A stretch of 8,247 nt of DNA, taken from positions 1 through 8,247 of the forward strand of contig JANNFX010000049.1 of the NCBI GenBank assembly GCA_031380225.1, given 5' to 3'. A program made the position numbers and the translations under genes. Of the stretch, positions 1-5,391 are shown in pieces. Position 1 is the stretch's first letter; every line of letters starts with the position of its first letter. The notes below the pieces were generated by a model. That model did no database searches. It worked only from the letters and a program-made list of their open reading frames with translations, and had not been told where the DNA came from. This stretch comes from JANNFX01 sp031380225 (GTDB lineage Bacteria > Pseudomonadota > Alphaproteobacteria > Rhizobiales > Hyphomicrobiaceae).

Positions 1-841
1 AGGTGACAGCACCATCACCGAGCGGCTGACCCATTGCAATCTGATGACCTGGGAACGCAGCGTTATAGCTCATGCCTTCCGCAAGCTTACTGCAAACGTC
101 TGGCTTGCCCTCTTCGTGGGCGATTGAAGCGCAGCGTTCGGCATCTTTCGGCGGCGTCTCGCCCTTTTCGAATGCAACCAAATGACCTTTGTCATCGCGG
201 CGATAGGCCGGCGGTTCGCCGTACCCCATCATGAGTGCGTAAATGTAGTTCGGTCCACCTTCCTGGTAGCCAGAGATAATATCGCCGATCATTGAACTGG
301 GGTGCCCATAGACTGGTCCATGGTATTCAGTATTGCGGGCTTTAGCGATCACCGATAGATCAGGCGGCAACGCGCCATTCTGGTTTTTGCGGGCTTCTTC
401 GTCATTCTTATACGGCCCGAGGATCGGGTCAGACAAACGCGCCGGACGCTTCACATACTCAAAACCGGTGATCTTGCCGTCTTTGTCTTTCTTGACGACT
501 GCGCTTTCGCCGGCCTCGTTGCGGTCGAGAATTTGGTTTGGCCAGCCAGCCGCCAGAGCCTTCACGGCTTCTTCTGGAAATTCGGGGCCACCCGGCTGCA
601 CCAGATTGCGGAATGAAAGTCGCTTCATACCGTGGCAAGCGCTGCACACGTTCTGGTAAACCTGAAAACCGCGCTGCAGTTGGTGCTTTTCGTATGCACC
701 TTTGAAGCCGCCAAAGCTCCACAGCTGATGTTCGATGTGAACTTCATCGCCGGCGGCTAGAGCTGCGGGAACGGCTGCAGATGTCATCACAGCTAGTGCA
801 ATCAGGGACGTCAACAAAGCGCGATTAGAGAGCTTCATCAT
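1..841 (-). CDS. petC: Cytochrome c1 subunit of the bc1 complex (3' end outside window)
   Basis: This is the haem c subunit of ubiquinol-cytochrome c reductase; it takes electrons from the Rieske protein and passes them to a soluble or membrane-bound c-type cytochrome on the periplasmic side. The frame is open from 841 to the window edge (280 codons). Residues 1-29 form a Sec signal peptide with a hydrophobic core and an A-L-A cleavage site. The haem c motif CSACH lies at residues 66-70, the conserved segment ALPPDLSVIAKAR at 157-169, and the likely axial methionine is M270 in IAMGQPL. The C-terminal membrane anchor lies outside the window. The start could be the ATG at 841 or the one at 838; the AAGAAGG ribosome site at 851-857 is better spaced for 841. 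That site overlaps the petB stop codon, which suggests translational coupling. A segment with two cysteines (C237, C250) precedes the methionine ligand. Family assignment is very secure. Confidence 0.96.
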   Translation of the reverse strand, partial: MMKLSNRALLTSLIALAVMTSAAVPAALAAGDEVHIEHQLWSFGGFKGAYEKHQLQRGFQVYQNVCSACHGMKRLSFRNLVQPGGPEFPEEAVKALAAGWPNQILDRNEAGESAVVKKDKDGKITGFEYVKRPARLSDPILGPYKNDEEARKNQNGALPPDLSVIAKARNTEYHGPVYGHPSSMIGDIISGYQEGGPNYIYALMMGYGEPPAYRRDDKGHLVAFEKGETPPKDAERCASIAHEEGKPDVCSKLAEGMSYNAAFPGHQIAMGQPLGDGAVT

Positions 842-855
842 CTTGATTTACCTTC

Positions 856-2133
856 TTAGCGCTTTTCAGGAGCCGCAGCCGCACCGGACGGCAGACTTGC
901 GCCGCCACCAAGGACAGACTCGGAAATCGACTTCGGCAGCTGGCCGGGCGTCTCAATCAGGCCGAGGATTGGCAGGACCAAGAAAAATCCGAAATAGCAG
1001 AGAGTGAAGAACTGGGCCCAAGCCACATACGGAGGCTCTGCCGGCTTTGAACCAAGCCAACCAAGAGCGATGCATGTGAATACAAAGAACCAGAACAGGT
1101 ATTTGAAGTACGGGCGATATTTGGCCGAGCGGACGCGGCTGGTATCGAGCCACGGCAGGAAGGCGAGGATTAGGATCGATCCGACCATCGCCAGCACACC
1201 GCCGAGCTTAGACGGGATGGCGCGCAAAATCGCGTAAAACGGCAGGAAGTACCACTCCGGCACAATGTGCGTCGGAGTTACCAGCGGGTTCGCCGGGATG
1301 TAGTTGTCGGCGTGACCAAGGTAGTCCGGCATAAAGAACACGAACCAAGCGAACAGCAGGAAGAATGCGAACATTCCAACCGTGTCTTTGGCAATCGCAT
1401 ACGGATACATCGGTACCGTGTCGGCGTTTGACTTCACGTCAAGTCCGGTCGGATTGTTCTGACCTGCCACGTGCAACGCCCAAACGTGGAGCACAACAAG
1501 GCCGGCAATCACGAACGGAAGCAGGTAGTGCAGCGAGAAAAACCGGTTCAGCGTCACGCCGGATACAGCGTAGCCGCCCCACAGCCATTCGACGATCGTT
1601 GTGCCCAAGCCGGAAACAATCTCATTCAAAGATGAGAACAGATTGGTGATGACTGTCGCGCCCCAGAAGCTCATTTGCCCCCAAGGCAGCGTGTAACCAA
1701 GAAAACCTGTCGCCATCATTGCAAACAGGATCAAGACGCCCAAAATCCACAGCACCTCGCGCGGCGCCTTGTATGACCCATAATACAAGCCGCGGAAGAT
1801 ATGGATGTAGACCGCGACAAAGAACATCGACGCGCCGACAGCGTGGATCGGCTGTATCAGCCAACCCCAATTCACGTTGCGCTTGATATGCTGGACTGAG
1901 TTGAAAGCATCTTCCGCGGTTGGCACGTAGTGCATCGCAAGAACAATGCCGGTCAAAATTTGGATGACGAGGCAAACCATCAAGATGCCGCCGAAAGTCC
2001 AGAAATAGTTGAGGTTTCTGGGCGTCGGGAAGTCGATGAACTGGGCGTGCATCATGCGGGCGATCGGCAGACGCTCGTCCCACCATTTTCCAAACCGGGA
2101 TGTAGGCTTGTAAGAAGACAAATGCTGAGCCAT
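856..2133 (-). CDS. petB: Cytochrome b subunit of the bc1 complex
   Basis: This is the integral membrane core of the bc1 complex; it carries haems bL and bH and the quinol-oxidising and quinone-reducing sites. It has 425 residues. The four haem-ligand histidines are H97, H111, H202 and H216, with 13 residues between members of each pair, as in alphaproteobacterial and mitochondrial proteins. The PEWY motif of the Qo site is at 292-295. About eight hydrophobic helices are visible, as expected for the bc1-type full-length protein and not for the split b6/subunit IV form. The start ATG follows a TGAGGAGAG ribosome site that overlaps the petA stop codon. The last 25 or so residues are rich in Gly, Ala, Ser and Pro and extend beyond the final helix. 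petA lies 14 nt upstream and petC 14 nt downstream, so the three genes form one operon. Bradyrhizobium fuses petB and petC into fbcH; here they are separate and in different frames. Confidence 0.97.
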   Translation of the reverse strand: MAQHLSSYKPTSRFGKWWDERLPIARMMHAQFIDFPTPRNLNYFWTFGGILMVCLVIQILTGIVLAMHYVPTAEDAFNSVQHIKRNVNWGWLIQPIHAVGASMFFVAVYIHIFRGLYYGSYKAPREVLWILGVLILFAMMATGFLGYTLPWGQMSFWGATVITNLFSSLNEIVSGLGTTIVEWLWGGYAVSGVTLNRFFSLHYLLPFVIAGLVVLHVWALHVAGQNNPTGLDVKSNADTVPMYPYAIAKDTVGMFAFFLLFAWFVFFMPDYLGHADNYIPANPLVTPTHIVPEWYFLPFYAILRAIPSKLGGVLAMVGSILILAFLPWLDTSRVRSAKYRPYFKYLFWFFVFTCIALGWLGSKPAEPPYVAWAQFFTLCYFGFFLVLPILGLIETPGQLPKSISESVLGGGASLPSGAAAAPEKR

Positions 2134-2147
2134 GGCGCGTACTCTCC

Positions 2148-2720
2148 TCAGCCAATCTTGATTTTGGTATCAGACAGGAACGTATAGGGCGGCACATCTA
2201 GATTACGTGGTGCCGGACCTTTTCGAATTCGTCCCGAAGTATCGTAGTGGGAACCGTGGCAGGGGCAGAACCAGCCGCCGAATTCACCCCGCGCGTCAGC
2301 CATCGACTGGCCTTTCGGGATGCAACCCAAGTGCGTACAAATTCCGATCAGCACCAGCCAATTTTCATGACCAGGTTTGACGCGGTTCTCGTCGTCGGCC
2401 TTGGTCGTTTCAGGCAGCGCAAGATTGCGTGCTTCCGGGTCCTTGAGTTGAGCCGTATCGTCTGCCCGCGCGCGCTCGGTCTCTTCCTTGAGACGATGGC
2501 GGATAAACACCGGCTTGCCGCGCCATAAAATGGTGATGGCCTGGCCATCCTTAATCGGCGTCAGATCAACTTCTGTCGACGACAGAGCCTGGGCACTCGC
2601 GTCAGGGTTCATTTGCGCAACGAACGGCCACATTGCAGCGGCAGCGCCGACGGCTGCGAATGCATTCCCGGCCACGACGAGAAAATCCCGGCGGCTGGCT
2701 TCTCCGGCATCAGTTGTCAC
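2148..2720 (-). CDS. petA: Rieske iron-sulfur subunit of the bc1 complex
   Basis: This is the [2Fe-2S] subunit that takes the first electron from quinol at the Qo site and swings to cytochrome c1. With the GTG start at 2720 it has 190 residues, a normal length for the family. Order of parts: a short N-tail, a twin-arginine signal SRRDFL (R10-R11), a membrane anchor at about 14-34, the flexible hinge, then the cluster-binding domain. Ligands are C128 and H130 in CTHLGC, and C152 and H155 in CPCHGSH; C133 and C154 form the usual disulfide. The signal-anchor is not cleaved in this family and is exported folded by Tat. The frame stays open up to a TTG at 2813, with an ATG at 2762, but neither has a good ribosome site, whereas GGAGG sits 5 nt before the GTG. 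It is the first gene of the petABC operon. Identity is very secure; the start is well supported. Confidence 0.95.
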   Translation of the reverse strand: MTTDAGEASRRDFLVVAGNAFAAVGAAAAMWPFVAQMNPDASAQALSSTEVDLTPIKDGQAITILWRGKPVFIRHRLKEETERARADDTAQLKDPEARNLALPETTKADDENRVKPGHENWLVLIGICTHLGCIPKGQSMADARGEFGGWFCPCHGSHYDTSGRIRKGPAPRNLDVPPYTFLSDTKIKIG

Positions 2721-2984
2721 GGTATCCTCCGCATTCAGAATTGAACTGCTGCGCAACGCCATCTCAAGGGATTCAGTGGTGGCAGCGATTGACTGCGGCG
2801 GCCGGTCGGGCAATCACGACCCATCGACACGGCAACCGGAACTATTGGAACGGCTCAATACTCCAGTTAGGAATTGGCGGCCATGACAGACGGCAATGGG
2901 CCGCCGCGCGTTTTGACGCGCGTTGGATTGGCAACTGCAACCCTGCCTCCGTAAGAACCCTATTCGTTGATTTGGAAAATCAAG
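2721..2984. other. Divergent intergenic region between petA and trmL, with two inverted repeats
   Basis: These 264 nt separate the start codons of petA (minus) and trmL (plus) and must hold the promoters of both. I could not find a convincing -35/-10 pair in either direction. Two inverted repeats are visible and nearly abut. ggcggcc at 2876-2882 pairs with ggccgcc at 2899-2905 across a 16-nt loop. cgcgcgt at 2905-2911 pairs with acgcgcg at 2916-2922 across a 4-nt loop. They may be operator sites or leader hairpins in the petA mRNA; their role is unknown. Long open frames across this region are extensions or shadows of the flanking genes. Confidence 0.6.
2725..2730 (-). promoter_or_regulatory. 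Ribosome binding site that decides the petA start
   Basis: The minus strand reads GGAGGATACCGTGACA here. GGAGG is a near-perfect Shine-Dalgarno sequence placed 5 nt before the GTG at 2720-2718. The alternative upstream starts (TTG at 2813, ATG at 2762) have nothing comparable. Starting at this GTG puts the twin-arginine motif at residues 10-11, as expected for a Rieske protein. Confidence 0.8.
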
Positions 2985-3443
2985 ATGCGCATCGCGCTTT
3001 ATCAACCTGACATCCCACAGAACACCGGGACCATCCTAAGGCTTGCGGCTTGTATGGGCATTGCGGTCGACATTATCGAACCTGCTGGTTTCGACGTCAG
3101 TGACCGTTCGTTGCGACGCGCCGGGCTCGACTACCTTGACCATGTTGACATCACGCGGCATGTCAGTTTTGAGGCTTTTTTGGACCTGCGGCGGCAGTTA
3201 AGACATGTGCTGCTGACAACACGCGCTGGTACGGCGCATGTCGAGTTCCACTTCCACAAAGATGATGTGCTGCTCCTAGGGCGCGAAAGCGCTGGCGTCC
3301 CTGACGCGGTACATGCGGCCATTGCCGAACGAATTCGTATTCCGATGAGGTCTGAGATGCGGTCGCTCAATATCGCCGTTGCGGCGTCGATGGTCCTCGG
3401 CGAGGCTTTGCGCCAAACAAGTGGATTTAGGATCGAGCCATAA
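2985..3443 (+). CDS. trmL: tRNA (cytidine(34)-2'-O)-methyltransferase, SPOUT family
   Basis: TrmL (YibK) methylates the 2'-OH of the wobble nucleotide of certain leucine tRNAs, using S-adenosylmethionine; it acts in the cytoplasm as a dimer. The 152-residue protein matches the single-domain length of the family and has all three SPOUT motifs. Motif 1 is LYQPDIPQNTGTILRL at residues 5-20. Motif 2 is LLLGRESAGVP at about 97-107. Motif 3 is RIPMRSEMRSLNIAVAAS at about 119-136, forming the knotted cofactor site. The segment RRAGLDYLDHV also matches the E. coli enzyme closely. I chose the ATG at 2985; a TTG at 2967 would add six residues untypical of the family, and neither start has a strong ribosome site. 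The gene is transcribed away from petA. It ends before a palindromic element that separates it from the convergent ATPase gene. The assignment is secure. Confidence 0.95.
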   Translation: MRIALYQPDIPQNTGTILRLAACMGIAVDIIEPAGFDVSDRSLRRAGLDYLDHVDITRHVSFEAFLDLRRQLRHVLLTTRAGTAHVEFHFHKDDVLLLGRESAGVPDAVHAAIAERIRIPMRSEMRSLNIAVAASMVLGEALRQTSGFRIEP

Positions 3444-3477
3444 CAGTAGTGGCTGATTTAATACCCAACGCCGGCTC

Positions 3478-3616
3478 TGTAGGGCGGGTTAAAGGCGCAT
3501 CAAGCGTAGCGCCGATGCGGCGTAAACCGCCGCTTCTGCAACGATATCCGCCGCGCCGAAGATCGCATCATCGCGCATTTCGTGGCGGGTTACGCTGCGC
3601 TTTAACCCGCCCTACA
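3478..3616. repeat. Composite palindromic (MITE-like) repeat in a convergent intergenic region
   Basis: The ends are inverted copies: tgtagggcgggttaaa at 3478-3493 pairs exactly with tttaacccgccctaca at 3601-3616. The match continues inward with a one-base indel to about 3499 and 3596. Each half is itself a palindrome. In the left half, ggcgggtta (3483-3491) pairs with taaaccgcc (3523-3531) with one mismatch, and inside it cgcatc (3496-3501) pairs with gatgcg (3514-3519). In the right half, ggcgggtta (3584-3592) pairs exactly with taacccgcc (3603-3611). The GGCGGGTTA...TAACCCGCC core resembles a dispersed palindromic repeat common in rhizobial and other proteobacterial genomes; I recall this and have not searched it. 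It has no coding capacity and no clear target-site duplication. Because it lies between the 3' ends of trmL and the ATPase gene, its hairpins could also end or protect transcripts from both sides. Confidence 0.75.
3584..3611. terminator. Strong GC-rich hairpin that could act as a bidirectional terminator
   Basis: A 9-bp perfect stem (ggcgggtta with taacccgcc) encloses a 10-nt loop. It sits between the converging ends of trmL and the ATPase gene. There is no run of T after the stem on either strand, so it does not look like a classic intrinsic terminator. It could still cap a 3' end or stabilise the mRNA. It forms the right half of the palindromic repeat. Confidence 0.3.
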
Positions 3617-3669
3617 ATGCTGACTACAATGCCTGCTCTACTGATTTTGCGAACTACCAGCCGGGCTAC

Positions 3670-5055
3670 TTACGCCCGCATCCAACCCCAGCGCCGCTTC
3701 TTTTTTGGCTGCTGGAGAATGACAGGCGGCGAGGTTTCGGAGAGGCCTGGTCCATGATCGTGACCGTTGCTAGCGACGCCGTTGGTGCCATTGTTTTGGC
3801 TGCGGCCGGTGAGATAGCTGTCCTCAACCTCTTCGCGCGAACGTTCCAATTTCGATCGGCGCAAAATCATGAACTCCGACATCGGCACCGTGAACGCATA
3901 TCGCCCATGACGGGTCCGGTACAACAGTCCTTTGTCGCAAAGCGACTGCAGCATTTGACCGGCATGCGAATTGAGGATCGATTCACCCGCAACCGCTGCA
4001 ATCTCGGACGGTGAAAAATCCAATTGATTGCTGGCTGGCCGTGACGCGATAACACGTAAAGCCTCGCGCTGTTTATCCGTTGTCCTATTCCAGCGCGCCG
4101 CAAATAAACCGGCATCAAGCCGGTCCAAAACCTCGGCCGACGGGAAATCATAGAGATTGAGCATGCCGCCATTTTCGACCAGCTGATCGACTAGTTCTTT
4201 ACCGAAAAACTGAATCAAATAAGGGTAGCCGCCAGTTAGATCGACGACCTTCTCAATCAATGCCTTCGAGGCGTTGAGGGGTGGCATCAATGTCTTGAGC
4301 GGATTGACGATAGCTTCGGTCGTGTCTTGCCGGCTCAGCCGCTCCAATGTCATGACGTGGAACATGCGTTCGGTATAAGTCCGCGTTTCGGTCAACTGTT
4401 CAAAAACTTGCGGCAACCCAGACAACACCAGCATGCAATTGGAAACGCCTTCACGCTTCTGCAGCGCGGCGACGGTTTCAATCAGCATCGACATCGGAAA
4501 TTCATTGCGTTCAGCATAGTCCGTCAAGCACTGTGCTTCGTCATAGGCGAACACGATGCCACGCGCTTTGGCGCGGTTGACCAACGATCCGAGTTGAATG
4601 AGCGTCGATTTCAATCGATCACTCGGCAAACCGGGTGCGCGTTCATACATGCCTCGCAAGACATCAAAGGCGTGCGGGCTCGCTTTTCCAGCAGCGTCGT
4701 TGATGTCATCGGCACCTTGAAGTCCGCCGTCTTTTCTGGACAACACACGGCCGAGCGCTTCAGAGATATCGGTCAGGATGCGCATCGCCAGGCGGTCTTC
4801 GCTGATCGAAGATGATTCCGACAAATCGTTGCCGACCCAGATCCAGCCTTCGGCTTCGGCAATTTTACGCAAGCTATCAAGCAGCACAGTTTTGCCGACG
4901 CCACGCAGTCCAGTGATCAGCACGTTTTGCGTGGTGAAGTTCTGCGTCATCAGACGCCGGAAATGATGGTGTTCTTCATTGCGTCCGGCTAAAAATGGCG
5001 GCGCGTGCCCGGCTCCGGGTCGATATGGGTTAATAATATACATGTTGCGATTCAT
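3670..5055 (-). CDS. Orphan AAA / ORC1-Cdc6-like P-loop ATPase of unknown role
   Basis: This is a 461-residue predicted cytoplasmic ATPase; its cellular role is not known to me. Numbered from the ATG at 5055, an N-terminal NPYRPGAGHAPPFLAGR segment lies at about 9-25 and is typical of a broad family of bacterial AAA_16-like ATPases. Walker A (GLRGVGKT) is at 49-56, Walker B ends in D172-E173 (FAYDEAQ), a strand ending LVLSGLP is at 209-215, and a GGYPYLIQFFG segment like those of Cdc6/STAND proteins is at 275-285. Residues 330-400 look like a winged helix. The tail is polar and Asn/Gly-rich and ends in a basic, tryptophan-containing stretch (KKKRRWGW). I prefer 5055 because GAGGG precedes it by 8 nt and the motif then starts near the N-terminus; the ATG at 5091 would add 12 residues and has a weaker ribosome site. 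It has no apparent operon partner. The ATPase call is secure; the function is open. Confidence 0.85.
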   Translation of the reverse strand: MNRNMYIINPYRPGAGHAPPFLAGRNEEHHHFRRLMTQNFTTQNVLITGLRGVGKTVLLDSLRKIAEAEGWIWVGNDLSESSSISEDRLAMRILTDISEALGRVLSRKDGGLQGADDINDAAGKASPHAFDVLRGMYERAPGLPSDRLKSTLIQLGSLVNRAKARGIVFAYDEAQCLTDYAERNEFPMSMLIETVAALQKREGVSNCMLVLSGLPQVFEQLTETRTYTERMFHVMTLERLSRQDTTEAIVNPLKTLMPPLNASKALIEKVVDLTGGYPYLIQFFGKELVDQLVENGGMLNLYDFPSAEVLDRLDAGLFAARWNRTTDKQREALRVIASRPASNQLDFSPSEIAAVAGESILNSHAGQMLQSLCDKGLLYRTRHGRYAFTVPMSEFMILRRSKLERSREEVEDSYLTGRSQNNGTNGVASNGHDHGPGLSETSPPVILQQPKKKRRWGWMRA

Positions 5056-5382
5056 CAGGCGTGCCCTCGCACATCCGCGCGCAACTTGCATATTTCCAAT
5101 TCAATCACGACGGCCGTTGAAATGACCGGCGTAAATTCTGGTATAACTGCATACAAAACGCCCACGTAAGTCACGTATTCTACCCCACACAGTCTGCCCG
5201 TAAATTGTTCCCCTGCTCGCCGCCCGCAACAGAGACTAACCCACATGGTTAGCTAGTCTACACTGTAGCAGTGCGACAAGGCCCAATTGGCTCAGAATAG
5301 GACGTCTGATGGATATGAGTTTCCACACCATTAACCAGACGAACAAAGATCAGTTCTTGCAGTGCAATCTAAGATTGCCTTC
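5056..5382. other. Intergenic region with no convincing gene
   Basis: These 327 nt separate the ABC exporter's stop codon from the ATPase start. Composition shifts here: I count 44% G+C for 5281-5380, visibly lower than the neighbouring genes. A 63-codon open frame (5246-5055, minus) ends on the ATPase start codon but lacks a ribosome site and any recognisable motif. Small hairpins occur: ctaacc/ggttag at 5236-5252, and cactg/cagtg at 5261-5273. The region should hold the ATPase promoter; one candidate is listed separately. Confidence 0.55.
5177..5204 (-). promoter_or_regulatory. Possible sigma-70-type promoter for the ATPase gene
   Basis: On the minus strand a -35-like TTTACG (5204-5199) and a -10-like TAGAAT (5182-5177) are separated by 16 nt. 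TAGAAT differs from TATAAT at one position; the -35 match is poor. Transcription would begin near 5170 and give a leader of about 115 nt before the ATPase start at 5055. This is a pattern match only, and such matches arise often by chance. Confidence 0.25.
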
Positions 5383-5391
5383 TTAGGAAGG
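5357..5391. promoter_or_regulatory. Cluster of three adjoining dyad symmetries at the 3' end of the ABC exporter gene
   Basis: Three inverted repeats overlap or abut: ttgca-g-tgcaa (5357-5367), gcaatct-a-agattgc (5364-5378) and ccttc-ttag-gaagg (5378-5391). The last covers the exporter's stop codon. The minus strand also shows a near direct repeat, GGCAACCTT then GGCAATCTT. The middle dyad has a one-base centre, which is more like a protein-binding site in DNA than a good RNA hairpin. There is no T-run to support an intrinsic terminator. Its role is unknown. Confidence 0.3.

Noticed and set aside
459..722. An 87-codon minus-strand open frame within the cytochrome c1 region
   Set aside because: It is a different frame of petC; the petC frame carries the signal peptide, haem motif and methionine ligand.
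1622..2197. A 191-codon minus-strand open frame overlapping petB
   Set aside because: It is an out-of-frame shadow of petB, whose own frame encodes an unmistakable cytochrome b.
2814..2984. Sigma-70-like promoters for petA or trmL
   Set aside because: TTG-containing hexamers such as TTGGCA at 2928-2933 occur, but no acceptable -10 hexamer lies at the right spacing on either strand.
3612..3632. Direct repeat ctacaatgc at 3612-3620 and 3624-3632, considered as a target-site duplication
   Set aside because: Both copies lie on the same side of the palindromic element, so they cannot be a duplication flanking an insertion.
3662..3678. Small hairpin cgggc/gcccg over the ATPase stop codon, considered as a terminator
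   Set aside because: The stem is only 5 bp with a 7-nt loop and no T-run follows it, so chance is a sufficient explanation.
3449..3757. A 102-codon plus-strand open frame across the palindromic repeat and the end of the ATPase gene
   Set aside because: It is made of the repeat's GC-rich palindromes and then runs antisense to the ATPase gene. The peptide is arginine- and proline-rich with no motif.
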